Of a DNA stretch of 64,000 nucleotides, positions 9,967 to 18,155 are shown in pieces. The translations under genes and the position numbers were made by a program. Numbering within the stretch: the first letter of the stretch is position 1; every line of letters begins with the position of its first letter. Location: NCBI GenBank assembly GCA_947387575.1, contig CANDOC010000006.1:1-64000 (forward strand), read 5' to 3'. The stretch comes from Spongorhabdus nitratireducens (lineage in GTDB: Bacteria; Pseudomonadota; Gammaproteobacteria; Pseudomonadales; Endozoicomonadaceae). The notes beneath the pieces are model-generated. The model made no database searches. It saw only the letters and a program-made list of their open reading frames with translations, and had not been told where the DNA came from.

Positions 9967-10817
9967 ACGAAGTTGGCCAGCATATGTTTGATTTTACTAA
10001 ATAATAAGGCACCAACCCCGTATGTTGCTAAGCAAAGGAGTGGCCATGCAAACCATGACGTTGGATGTTGTAACTCACCATAAAAGAAAACATCTTGATA
10101 TACCCATATCATATGGCTGAGAGGATTGACATCGAGGGCTGTTCGCATCCAGTCAGGAACCATTTCAGGAAGATATATAATGGGCAATAAGTAAAGACCA
10201 ATGGTTGAAAGTAACTGTACTATGTCTTTTATATCCCTGATAATTGCTCCGAGTATGGAAAATATAAACGCTATTCCTATCAGGAAAAAAAGTTGTAATA
10301 CCAATAGTGGTAGAAGCATTATCCAGTTCAGTGTTGCATTTCCTGTATCTATAAAGACATATACCATATATAGCACCCAGAAAATTAGCTGGCTAAACAT
10401 GGTGGATATGACATTTTTAATTGGTAAAACTTCTACTGGAAAGACAACTTGCTTCACAAGAGCTGTATTACTGCTGATGACGACGCAGCTTTTGCTCAAA
10501 ACATCTATAGCTCCTAGCCAGGGAATGAGTCCTGCAAGTAGGTAAGCGCTATAATCCAGAGGCATCGCTTTGTCGAAGCGAAGCCCGAAAACAAGCCCAA
10601 AAACGACAATGTATACACACATTAAGAATGCTGGATGTAATAAAGCCCATACACTTCCAAGTGTTTGTCCTGCATACCTATCCGATACTTCTCGTTTGGA
10701 AAGCTCATATACTAGCTCGCCATAATCTCTGACAAACTTGATAGTTAACATTGCTGATCCTGTAATTGACCTGGAAGCTGATTCGTATGCCTTTTTGTTC
10801 TCCTGAGTGACTTTCAT
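9963..10817 (-). CDS. wzm: polysaccharide ABC exporter permease (Wzm type)
   Basis: A 284-residue ABC-2 type inner-membrane permease with about six hydrophobic segments. Family landmarks are the amphipathic N-terminal LSKREVSDRYAGQTLGSVW, then ALLHPAFLMCVYIVVFGLVF, and IGLYLLPIIYLPEMVP near residue 210. It forms the membrane channel with the downstream-encoded Wzt and moves the completed undecaprenyl-linked glycan to the periplasm. It is the first gene of the leftward operon. Its start codon lies directly after a perfect 9-bp inverted repeat whose 3' arm includes the presumed Shine-Dalgarno bases (see the separate entry). Confidence 0.92.
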   Translation of the reverse strand: MKVTQENKKAYESASRSITGSAMLTIKFVRDYGELVYELSKREVSDRYAGQTLGSVWALLHPAFLMCVYIVVFGLVFGLRFDKAMPLDYSAYLLAGLIPWLGAIDVLSKSCVVISSNTALVKQVVFPVEVLPIKNVISTMFSQLIFWVLYMVYVFIDTGNATLNWIMLLPLLVLQLFFLIGIAFIFSILGAIIRDIKDIVQLLSTIGLYLLPIIYLPEMVPDWMRTALDVNPLSHMIWVYQDVFFYGELQHPTSWFAWPLLCLATYGVGALLFSKIKHMLANFV

Positions 10818-10818
10818 T

Positions 10819-10853
10819 CCTTAAATATTTCATATATCGAGATTTATTTAAGG
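10819..10853 (-). promoter_or_regulatory. inverted repeat over the ribosome-binding region of wzm
   Basis: CCTTAAATA (10819-10827) and TATTTAAGG (10845-10853) form a perfect 9-bp inverted repeat with a 17-base spacer, immediately upstream of the wzm start codon. On the minus-strand transcript the arm next to the ATG ends in AAGG, the only purine-rich SD-like bases present. Folding would therefore hide them. It could instead be a protein-binding operator. The pairing is seen; the function is inferred. Confidence 0.45.
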
Positions 10854-11253
10854 TTGAAAGCCTAGCTTCAGTATTTATTAACGTTAAAAATCAATGATTA
10901 CTACATCTGATCAGTTGTTTGATCTGTGGTCAATAGTATTGGTTGAGTTTGCTAGTCGAAATTATTATTTTGTCAAGATTTTGGTGTCAGGCCTCAAACT
11001 TTATATCTTCTATAGTATTGTGTTCGTCTTCCCCCTTTATATGGGATTAGACAATGAAATATCCTTTCTTCTCCAGCCATATGGCATAACTTAACAATTA
11101 TATTTATATGATATTGCGGCTGAGTTTGCAGCCAGTTCGTGTGTCTCTCACTGGTCACTTTGTAACCTTCATTATGTATGCTTCTGGCTAATCTCATCGT
11201 TCAAGTAAATAATTAAGTAATACTTATTGTGCTTTTATATTCTTAGAACTTAT
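10854..11253. other. AT-rich intergenic region between the divergent wzm operon and tmcA
   Basis: About 400 bases without a convincing gene. A 66-codon plus-strand frame at 10894-11094 has no clear ribosome-binding site and no recognisable features, so I do not call it. The region must hold the promoter of the polysaccharide operon (leftward) and of tmcA (rightward). I see no ops/JUMPstart-like GGCGGTAG on either strand, and no confident -35/-10 pair. Confidence 0.5.
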
Positions 11254-13428
11254 ATGACCCCAGATAATCTGACTTTATTACAAGATCATTTAGCCTTAGT
11301 AGGCAGTTTGGACTTCCGGTCTACCTTGATAATTTCAGGAGAAGTGGCTTGGTGTCGAGAGACGGCCGAAACCGTTTTAGCTCATTTTGGCTGGACCGAT
11401 TGCCTCAGGCTATCTGATCAAGAGGAAGCTGGCACGGCAGACATTTTTGTCGTGCCAATGAAAAAAAGTCGTTCTCTGCTGGGACAGGAGTGTGATGCGT
11501 TATTTTTTGATGCACACAGCGGTTTTGATGCTGACGCTTTTGGTATTGCCGCGGGGCTGATCAAGAAAGGCGGCTTGCTGATTTTATTGACGCCGGCATT
11601 TGATGCCTGGACTCAAGCTGAAGATCCTCAGGCTAAACGACTTGCTGTTTATCCCGAAGCCAAAAACCGTGCAGATAACAATTATATCCAACGGCTGTTA
11701 GATATCCTTTCTGAAGAACCTTCAGCTGTTGTATTCAAACAATCTGAACAGATACTGGAAACGCCAGAGTCATTGCCTGCTCCAGCTGCAGGCCAATTGG
11801 AAACCGGTGGGAGTATAGAAAGTGAAGACCCTGCCTGTCTGACCTGTGATCAACAGCAAGCTGTTCAAGCCATCATTAAAGTAGCCCGTGGGCATCGTCG
11901 CCGGCCTCTGGTGTTGACTGCTGATAGGGGCAGGGGCAAGTCTGCGGCATTGGGTATCGCTTCAGGCCGGTTGCTGGACGATGGCTGCGGAACCATCATT
12001 GTGACAGCCCCCAGTAAAGATGCTGCCAATGTTATCTTCACTCAGGCTGAGGCCAATTGTAAAAAGCTGGATAGTCGTCTCCGGTTTATGGCGCCGGATG
12101 AGCTGATGCTGGAGCAGCCGGATGCTGATCTGGTGCTGGTTGATGAAGCCGCTGCTATTCCGGTCCCTGTTCTGACCAAACTGCTCAAACGGTATGCCCG
12201 GATTGCCTTTGCCTCAACGGTTCATGGTTATGAGGGCGCAGGCCGGGGCTTTGCGGTTCGATTCCAGAAAATACTGGATGATATTACTCCCCAATGGCGA
12301 GCAATGAAGATGGAACATCCTGTCCGCTGGGCACTGGGTGACCCGCTGGAACAGATGACATTCCGAATGTTGCTGTTGGATGCTGCACCGGCTGATATTT
12401 CTGGTTTTGACTCACTGGTTGCTGGAGATTGTGAAATTCAGAGGCTGAATCGTAAACAGCTGGCCAAAGATGAGCCACTGTTACGACAGATCTTTGGGTT
12501 GCTGGTGCTGGCACATTATCGAACAAGCCCTCAGGATTTACGGATTCTGTTGGATGGCCCCAATATCAGTGTGATTGTGATGCGCTATCAGGGGCAGGTT
12601 GTTGCGACAGCCCTGATTGCAGCAGAGGGTGGTATCGATTCAGAGTTGGCCGAAGCAATCTGGCGTGGAGATCGCCGGGTCAGAGGCCATTTGCTACCAC
12701 AAACACTGGCCCATCATGCCGGGTTCCCCGATGCTGCGAGCCTTAAAGGTGAAAGGGTTGTTCGAATCGCGGTTCATCCTGAGTTGCAGGGAAAAGGTTT
12801 CGGTAGCCGGCTGGTTAAGTATCTTGCTACCCGTGCTGCCAGCAGCGGACTGGATTGGTTTGGTACCAGTTTTGGAGCTTCCCCGGAAGTTGTAGGGTTC
12901 TGGCAGTCCTGCAATCTGCAACCGGTCAGGGTTGGAATTACTCGTGAAGCATCCAGCGGCAGCCACTCTGTGGTGATGATACGGGCACTGACGCCGGGAT
13001 CACGGCAGGTTTTTGAGGCGATGAGACGCCGCTTCAGTGAAATTTTGCTTGATGACCTGGGTGGGCCGCTGGATAAAGTTGAGATTGAAGTTGTCTGGCA
13101 ACTGTTCCGAGGTTTGTCATCTTTGATTAGCCAACCTTCTGATGTTGACTGGCGTGATGCCCGCTCATTTGCCGAAAGCCGAAGGGGACTGGATTTGTGC
13201 CGGCTGGGTATTCGGCGAATTCTGACCGCATTTCTGGCCGCAGATAAGCAACCTGAAATGACATTCTCCGGGTTATCTGCAGCGCAGCAGGCGCTGATTA
13301 TGAAAGTTTTCCAGCATGCCCGCTGGGATGAACTGGCGCGTTTTCTTGAACTGACCGGGCGCCGACAGGTTGAACAAGCGCTGCGGGAAGCGATGAAAGT
13401 CTGGCTGGAGCAATATCCGCCTGCATAA
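11254..13428 (+). CDS. tmcA: tRNA(Met) cytidine acetyltransferase
   Basis: TmcA uses ATP or GTP and acetyl-CoA to form N4-acetylcytidine at the wobble base of elongator tRNA-Met. From ATG 11254 the protein is 724 residues, somewhat longer than the roughly 670 usual in enterobacteria. An N-terminal DUF1726-type domain is followed by a helicase-like ATPase with Walker A TADRGRGKSAALG near residue 230 and DEAAAIP near 300, then a GNAT acetyltransferase core (VRIAVHPELQGKGFGSRLV, the Q/R-x-x-G-x-G/A acetyl-CoA motif, near 510), then a C-terminal helical tRNA-binding tail. A TTG nine codons upstream also keeps the frame open, but ATG with the MTPDNL start is preferred. Followed by an intrinsic terminator. 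Confidence 0.93.
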   Translation: MTPDNLTLLQDHLALVGSLDFRSTLIISGEVAWCRETAETVLAHFGWTDCLRLSDQEEAGTADIFVVPMKKSRSLLGQECDALFFDAHSGFDADAFGIAAGLIKKGGLLILLTPAFDAWTQAEDPQAKRLAVYPEAKNRADNNYIQRLLDILSEEPSAVVFKQSEQILETPESLPAPAAGQLETGGSIESEDPACLTCDQQQAVQAIIKVARGHRRRPLVLTADRGRGKSAALGIASGRLLDDGCGTIIVTAPSKDAANVIFTQAEANCKKLDSRLRFMAPDELMLEQPDADLVLVDEAAAIPVPVLTKLLKRYARIAFASTVHGYEGAGRGFAVRFQKILDDITPQWRAMKMEHPVRWALGDPLEQMTFRMLLLDAAPADISGFDSLVAGDCEIQRLNRKQLAKDEPLLRQIFGLLVLAHYRTSPQDLRILLDGPNISVIVMRYQGQVVATALIAAEGGIDSELAEAIWRGDRRVRGHLLPQTLAHHAGFPDAASLKGERVVRIAVHPELQGKGFGSRLVKYLATRAASSGLDWFGTSFGASPEVVGFWQSCNLQPVRVGITREASSGSHSVVMIRALTPGSRQVFEAMRRRFSEILLDDLGGPLDKVEIEVVWQLFRGLSSLISQPSDVDWRDARSFAESRRGLDLCRLGIRRILTAFLAADKQPEMTFSGLSAAQQALIMKVFQHARWDELARFLELTGRRQVEQALREAMKVWLEQYPPA

Positions 13429-13440
13429 TATTCCTCTCTC

Positions 13441-13466
13441 AAAGGAGCCGCTTCAGGCTCCTTTTC
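13441..13466 (+). terminator. intrinsic terminator after tmcA
   Basis: AAAGGAGCC / GGCTCCTTT stem with a GCTTCA loop followed by T-rich sequence, 12 bases after the tmcA stop. It separates tmcA from the hisA-like gene. Confidence 0.85.
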
Positions 13467-13522
13467 TACCTTGAGTCATGCTACATTTTCCCCGCCTAAA
13501 AATAACACTGGGGTAATGACCC

Positions 13523-14278
13523 GTGAAATTCCGTCCCTGTATTGACCTCCATAACGGTAAGGTAAAGCAGATTGTCGGCAGTTCTCTGTCCGATGAAGAT
13601 AATTCTGCCAAGGTGAATTTTGAAAGTGACCGCTCTGCTGCAGATTTTACCGAATTGTATTGTCGGGATAATCTACGGGGAGGCCATGTTATCAAGCTGG
13701 GACCGGGTAATGAGCAGGCTGCTGCGGAAGCACTGGCTGCATGGCCAAAAGGGTTACAGATCGGCGGCGGAATAACCGCTGATAATTCAGCGGAGTATCT
13801 TGCTCTTGGGGCTTCCCATGTGATTGTTACTTCTTATGTCTTCAGGGACGGTAAAGTCCATCGAGAGAATCTGGAGCGACTTTTTGCTGCGGTAGGAAAG
13901 GACAGACTGGTACTGGATCTTTCCTGCAAGGAAAAAGACGGCAAGTATTTTATTGTGACTGACCGCTGGCAAAAGTTTACCGATACTCAAATCACTGCAG
14001 AAACATTGCAGGAGCTGGCAGCATACTGCGACGAATTTCTGGTTCATGCCGCTTCAGTAGAAGGGCTGATGGCTGGGCCTGACTTGCGACTGGTGAAACT
14101 GTTGGCTGAGCATTCTCCTATTCCTGTAACTTACGCCGGCGGTATCGCTTCACTGGACGATATCGAGGCGGTCAGGGAAGCGGGTCAGAACCGGATTGAT
14201 ATTACGATTGGCAGTGCGCTGGATATTTTTGGTGGCAAGCTAGCGTATGACGAGGTTGTACGTTGTTGCTCTGACTAA
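13523..14278 (+). CDS. hisA: HisA isomerase of the eukaryotic (HIS6) type
   Basis: A 251-residue TIM-barrel enzyme converting ProFAR to PRFAR in histidine biosynthesis. It resembles yeast HIS6 rather than bacterial HisA: CIDLHNGKVKQIVG at the N-terminus, GGHVIKLGPGNEQAA near residue 52, LQIGGGI, VIVTSYVF, DRLVLDLSC near 130, EFLVHAASVEGL near 172, TYAGGI, and a C-terminal DITIGSALDIFGG. The catalytic Asp of strand 1 (CIDLH) and the second acidic residue (LVLDLSC) are present. Start is GTG 13523 with GGGG upstream. No other his gene is nearby, so it is an orphan. Either it is the only HisA of the cell, acquired by transfer, or an extra copy; the window cannot say which. Confidence 0.88.
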   Translation: MKFRPCIDLHNGKVKQIVGSSLSDEDNSAKVNFESDRSAADFTELYCRDNLRGGHVIKLGPGNEQAAAEALAAWPKGLQIGGGITADNSAEYLALGASHVIVTSYVFRDGKVHRENLERLFAAVGKDRLVLDLSCKEKDGKYFIVTDRWQKFTDTQITAETLQELAAYCDEFLVHAASVEGLMAGPDLRLVKLLAEHSPIPVTYAGGIASLDDIEAVREAGQNRIDITIGSALDIFGGKLAYDEVVRCCSD

Positions 14279-14413
14279 ATCTGATCAAATTGGATGGTTT
14301 TGTTTTACCAGGCACCAGATTTCCTGCAAATCTGAAAATCTCTGATACGCTTATCTCACTTGGTACGGCTGGGTTATTGCAGTCTGCACGGCGCCAGATG
14401 AAATAAGAGCCTG

Positions 14414-15394
14414 ATGAAACAAAAGCCGGATAATAAAATCCTGAAGGAGCCGAGCGAAGGCACAGAAGAAGGTACGAAAACAGTACCGGCTCCATCTGTT
14501 GTATCGCGTCGACATGTTGTTGCAGGCTTGTCTGTCGTGATGGCGGGTACGTTGCTGACAGGGTGTGGCACGCTGATACAGCCCGGTGGTATGGCTTCGG
14601 GAGAGGTTTCTACGGCGGAAGAAGCATGGCGACAGTCTTTGCTGCGGGAGATTCATGATATCGCTCGCCAGTGGCCGGAAATGGATGACCGTACCCGCCA
14701 GCAGATAGAAGATCAGGCAATAAATCCGTTACGGGACAATGAACATATCCTGATTGCCGGTTTGGATCAGTATACCCGCCCGGTAGCTATCGAGTTTCAG
14801 GCCATGTTTGAACTGGCTCTGAGTCGCAGGCTGCAGCACAGCCTTGTAAAGTCGGTTACGCTGATTATCCATACTGACCGACCGGCAACACCCCTGTGCC
14901 ATCCCAAGGGACAGGTCTTTGCAGATGCACTGCCAGAAGCCATTCGTAATGACACTCGAAGACTCATGACAATTCTGAACCGGACTGTAACTTTGCGGTC
15001 TCTGTGTTCTATGGCACAACCGGAATTTCGCTGTATTACTGCATGGAGTCGGGGAGGAACGGGTCAGCTGGCTGCTACTGAGCGGAAGATGTTTGAACAG
15101 GCCATTGCCGACAACAGTCTGCCAGGCTTAATCAATATGCCCCTGGAGGCCGCCAGCATTCCTCCTGAGCTCAGTGGCGCAACCTGTATTGTGACAGGGC
15201 AGGGAGGCGAGGAAATTGTTTTTGCCCTTAATGGTCAGCAGGTATGGAACAGTGAACGCAATGCGGTCTGGCAGTATTGGTTCGGAGGTCGAAGACATGA
15301 ACGCATTAACCGTCACTTGAGCAGACTGGATCACTTTCTGCAGCAGGCTGGCATTACAGTGCCTCAGCTGGGTGGAAGGGGGCCCGCAGTATGA
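14414..15394 (+). CDS. Tat-type lipoprotein of unknown function, first of a related pair
   Basis: 326 residues. A long polar N-region of about 32 residues leads to SRRHVVAGLSVVMAG and a lipobox LTGC near residue 51: a twin-arginine signal ending in a lipidation Cys, which is less common than Sec lipoproteins. The mature part is soluble, with a segment QQIEDQAINPLRDNEHILIA near residue 95 that reappears in the next gene, and VWQYWFGG near 290. No known domain is recognised. It overlaps the following gene by 4 bases (ATGA), so the two are co-translated. The general plan (lipoprotein, alpha/beta domain) recalls penicillin-binding-protein activators of the LpoB kind, but I see no specific motif for that. 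Confidence 0.72.
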   Translation: MKQKPDNKILKEPSEGTEEGTKTVPAPSVVSRRHVVAGLSVVMAGTLLTGCGTLIQPGGMASGEVSTAEEAWRQSLLREIHDIARQWPEMDDRTRQQIEDQAINPLRDNEHILIAGLDQYTRPVAIEFQAMFELALSRRLQHSLVKSVTLIIHTDRPATPLCHPKGQVFADALPEAIRNDTRRLMTILNRTVTLRSLCSMAQPEFRCITAWSRGGTGQLAATERKMFEQAIADNSLPGLINMPLEAASIPPELSGATCIVTGQGGEEIVFALNGQQVWNSERNAVWQYWFGGRRHERINRHLSRLDHFLQQAGITVPQLGGRGPAV

Positions 15395-16017
15395 ATATAA
15401 GGAAGATTCTGCAAGTTTGTCATCACTGTAAGCCTGGGCAGCAGTTGTTCCGGGTGGCTGGTTTGTGTCTGCTATCCATCATTCTTATGACCGGGTGTGC
15501 CCGTCATCAGGAGCCTATACAGCCTGTTCAGCAGGAGCTTGCCGGTTGTGAGGCCTGTCAGGGCGAAGCTGAAGCCTTGAGGCAGGGTATGCTGAATACT
15601 ATTTCCGAACTGGTTTCAGCAGATAACGAACTTGAAGAGTGGCAGAAGCAACAGATTCAGGCACAGGCTATTCTGCCATTACGCGAAGACAATACGGTTG
15701 TTGTAACGGGTATTGACCATCAAATTGAACCGGTTGCCCATGCGGTTGCCAGTGCCTTTGAACAGGCTGCAGAAATACTTTCCCGAGATGCTGACAATGC
15801 TCATCCGGATCAGGAGCACCCGCTTCGGTTTGAGCGTCTGTCTGTACACTCAGGGGAATCTGGCAAGGTTGCCTGGGTTGTATTGTCAAAAGAAGGGGTG
15901 AAGCTGGTTTTTGAAGTTGAAGAGCAAAAAAGCTGCAGCCGGTGTGACAGTGTGATCTGGAATTACCGCTTTGGTTGCAGTCCTGATGCGCCCGTTATTT
16001 TACAGCAAGAGCAGTAA
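15391..16017 (+). CDS. lipoprotein of unknown function, second of a related pair
   Basis: 208 residues with a Sec-type lipoprotein signal (LFRVAGLCLLSIILMTGCAR, lipid Cys near residue 36). The segment QQIQAQAILPLREDNTVVV and the following IDHQIEPVAHAV align with the same position in the upstream lipoprotein (LDQYTRPVAIEF), and VIWNYRFG near the end aligns with VWQYWFGG. The two genes are thus diverged tandem duplicates, this one shorter. Extra CEACQ and CSRC cysteine pairs are found only here and might form a disulfide or bind metal. Function unknown. Confidence 0.75.
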   Translation: MNIRKILQVCHHCKPGQQLFRVAGLCLLSIILMTGCARHQEPIQPVQQELAGCEACQGEAEALRQGMLNTISELVSADNELEEWQKQQIQAQAILPLREDNTVVVTGIDHQIEPVAHAVASAFEQAAEILSRDADNAHPDQEHPLRFERLSVHSGESGKVAWVVLSKEGVKLVFEVEEQKSCSRCDSVIWNYRFGCSPDAPVILQQEQ

Positions 16018-16195
16018 TTGAAATGCTGTCAGGCTGGCACCTCCCCCGGCACTCGCCTCGAAATAAATCAGTTATTAGCAGTTTATTTTTTAATGCCGTC
16101 GATTTAGACTGACTACTTCCTCATGATGTCCATAGAGTCTATGTATTTGAGTCGATCAGCAATACTTTGCCTGACCCGATGACACAGTATTAGTG

Positions 16196-16600
16196 ATGCC
16201 CGATATGAGTGTTTCCTTTAACCAGCTTGCTCCATCCAGAAGACACAAGGGTCTTGTTGTCATTCTGTTTCTGGTGATGCTGGTAGGGATGTTGTTTTCA
16301 GCAGTCACCACTCATAGCTTGCAGTCTCACGTTATGATCGAAACCCGGGGACAGCTTTCTGCTGCGCAGCAGATCATCCATGTACATGAGATCAGCAGTA
16401 CAGACAGTACTTATCTGTCTCACTCCCACTCTACTCCCCACGGGCACAGTGAACTGTATCAGCAGCGCTCGATCAGTGACTACCTGAATCAGCTGTCCCG
16501 AAACACCTCCCGGCAGTATCTGGCTTATTGCCTCAGCCTCTATCAGCAGATTCTGCAGGAACCCCCCGAACGCCCTCCGCAACCATTCGCGGTTTCTTGA
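16196..16600 (+). CDS. membrane-anchored His-rich small protein
   Basis: About 134 residues. One hydrophobic segment (residues 19-42, LVVILFLVMLVGMLFSAV) is followed by a short periplasmic part containing HVHE and HSHSTPHGHSE, a His cluster able to bind Ni, Co, Zn or Cu. A GTG at 16193 and ATGs at 16196 and 16205 are alternative starts; no strong ribosome-binding site decides. It lies 69 bases before the HupE/UreJ gene, which suggests a metal-binding accessory. I do not recognise the family. Confidence 0.6.
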   Translation: MPDMSVSFNQLAPSRRHKGLVVILFLVMLVGMLFSAVTTHSLQSHVMIETRGQLSAAQQIIHVHEISSTDSTYLSHSHSTPHGHSELYQQRSISDYLNQLSRNTSRQYLAYCLSLYQQILQEPPERPPQPFAVS

Positions 16601-16669
16601 TATTCGGCCGCGAAAGCGGGCCGCACACTTTTTAAATTTTCAAGAATCCATTGGTGGAAGCTTAATATC

Positions 16670-17398
16670 GTGTATTCCCTTATTTCTGCGGGAAGGGATA
16701 ACCCTGCCCGAACAACAGCCTTCTGGTGGCTGCTTGCATGTGCTCTCATATTACTCTCGATTCCTGATTCGAGCTTTGCCCATGGTGTAGCCGTGGGTGA
16801 CCAGGGTTATATTCAGGAGGTAAGCGGAGTCAAAGTACTGCCGTTTATCTACCTGGGAGCCAAGCATATGGTGACGGGTTACGATCACCTGTTGTTTTTG
16901 TTTGCGGTTATTTTTTTCCTCTACCGGCTGTCGCACATAGCCGTCTATGTCAGTCTGTTTGCCATTGGTCATTCCACGACACTGCTGTTGGGTGTCTATC
17001 TGGATATTCAGGCCAATGCCTACATTATCGATGCCATCATCGGCCTTTCTGTGGTGTACAAGGCGCTGGATAATCTTGGTGCCTATCAGCGCTGGTTTGG
17101 CTTTCAACCCGACACCAAACTGGCAACCCTGATTTTCGGCTTTTTCCATGGCTTTGGTCTTGCGGTCAAGATTCAGGAGTTTGAACTCTCGGCGGATGGT
17201 TTGCTGCCAAACCTGATCTCTTTCAATGTGGGTGTTGAAATTGGTCAGATGCTGGCACTGGGGATGATTCTTATTGTGATGGGGTACTGGAGAAGGCACA
17301 GGTTTTTCTTTCGTCAGGCTTATTTATCCAACGTCGCCTTGATGACAGCCGGCTTTATGTTGACCGGTTATCAGCTTGTCGGCTTTGCCGTTTCCTGA
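16670..17398 (+). CDS. HupE/UreJ family integral membrane protein
   Basis: 242 residues with a cleavable-looking N-terminal segment and about six transmembrane helices. Conserved polar motifs inside helices match the HupE/UreJ family, which imports nickel or cobalt: GYDHLLFL near residue 74, GHSTTLLL near 104, FGFFHGFGLA near 163, and FNVGVEIGQ near 190. No hydrogenase or urease gene is visible in the window. The neighbouring His-rich peptide and anchor protein recur beside this HupE subtype in other marine gammaproteobacteria (recalled, not checked). Start GTG 16670 with GGTGGAAG upstream. Confidence 0.85.
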   Translation: MYSLISAGRDNPARTTAFWWLLACALILLSIPDSSFAHGVAVGDQGYIQEVSGVKVLPFIYLGAKHMVTGYDHLLFLFAVIFFLYRLSHIAVYVSLFAIGHSTTLLLGVYLDIQANAYIIDAIIGLSVVYKALDNLGAYQRWFGFQPDTKLATLIFGFFHGFGLAVKIQEFELSADGLLPNLISFNVGVEIGQMLALGMILIVMGYWRRHRFFFRQAYLSNVALMTAGFMLTGYQLVGFAVS

Positions 17399-17443
17399 TG
17401 CACAGAATTTTCCTGAAATTTTAACAACTCCAGAGAGATCATT

Positions 17444-18085
17444 ATGTTTAATACAGATTTACCGTCACGTGCAGAATTGCCTTCCAGCCGTCAGCTGATC
17501 GTTTCTACCCTGGGTGCCATTGGTGTGGCTGCAGTTATTCTGGTTACCACTATTCTGCCGGCTGAATACGGTATTGATCCGACCGGTGCCGGGCGAGTGC
17601 TGGGTTTGACTGAAATGGGCGAAATCAAGGTATCACTGGAACAGGAAGCTGCACAGGAGCCGGTTGAGGCTGTATCGGTAGTTGCAGCGCAGCCAGCACC
17701 TGTTGCGAGCAAACCTGAGATCAAGCCAGAGCCGAAGCCTGAAAAGCAACCTGAGCCGGTGATCAAGGGCAAGCAGGATCAGGTGAGTATTACCCTGGCC
17801 AATGGTCAGGCGGCAGAGCTGAAACTGGTAATGGATAAAGATGCAAAAGTTGCTTACCAGTGGACAACCGAGGGGGGCAATCTCAACTTTGACACTCATG
17901 GTGACAAAAAAGGCGTGTCCTACTTTGGTTATAACAAGGGCAAAAATGTACCAGGTGACAACGGTGAGCTGGTTGCTGCTTTCACCGGTTATCATGGCTG
18001 GTTCTGGAGAAACCGTTCCGGTGGCAGTGTAACCCTGACCCTGAATGTTGAAGGGGATTACAAGGATATCAAGCGAGTCAAATAA
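17444..18085 (+). CDS. transmembrane anchor protein associated with HupE
   Basis: 213 residues. The N-terminal LPSRAELPSSRQL is followed by a single transmembrane helix (about residues 23-40) and the conserved stretch LPAEYGIDPTGAGRVLGLTE. Then comes a Pro/Lys/Glu-rich linker with repeated KPEPKPEKQPEP, probably spanning periplasm, and a C-terminal beta domain ending in AAFTGYHGWFWRNR. The TM-plus-linker-plus-sensor plan suggests it couples to HupE. Good ribosome-binding site (AGAGAG, 10 bases before ATG). Function not established. Confidence 0.75.
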   Translation: MFNTDLPSRAELPSSRQLIVSTLGAIGVAAVILVTTILPAEYGIDPTGAGRVLGLTEMGEIKVSLEQEAAQEPVEAVSVVAAQPAPVASKPEIKPEPKPEKQPEPVIKGKQDQVSITLANGQAAELKLVMDKDAKVAYQWTTEGGNLNFDTHGDKKGVSYFGYNKGKNVPGDNGELVAAFTGYHGWFWRNRSGGSVTLTLNVEGDYKDIKRVK

Positions 18086-18090
18086 ACCAT

Positions 18091-18125
18091 AAAAAAGCGG
18101 GTACCTTGTGGGGTACCCGTTTTTA
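18091..18125. terminator. bidirectional intrinsic terminator
   Basis: CGGGTACC / GGTACCCG stem with a TTGTGG loop, A-run before and T-run after. It lies between the convergent anchor gene and ispG and should work for both. Confidence 0.9.
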
Positions 18126-18155
18126 TCTGAGCCAGGAGACTGTGACTACAGGGAA

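Noticed and set aside
10894-11094. A 66-codon hydrophobic frame between wzm and tmcA
   Set aside because: No SD, low-complexity AT-rich DNA, and no recognisable family. It is in a region that must hold promoters.
12774-13442. A 222-codon minus-strand frame inside tmcA
   Set aside because: Ser/Arg-rich shadow of the coding strand, with no ribosome-binding site or domain.
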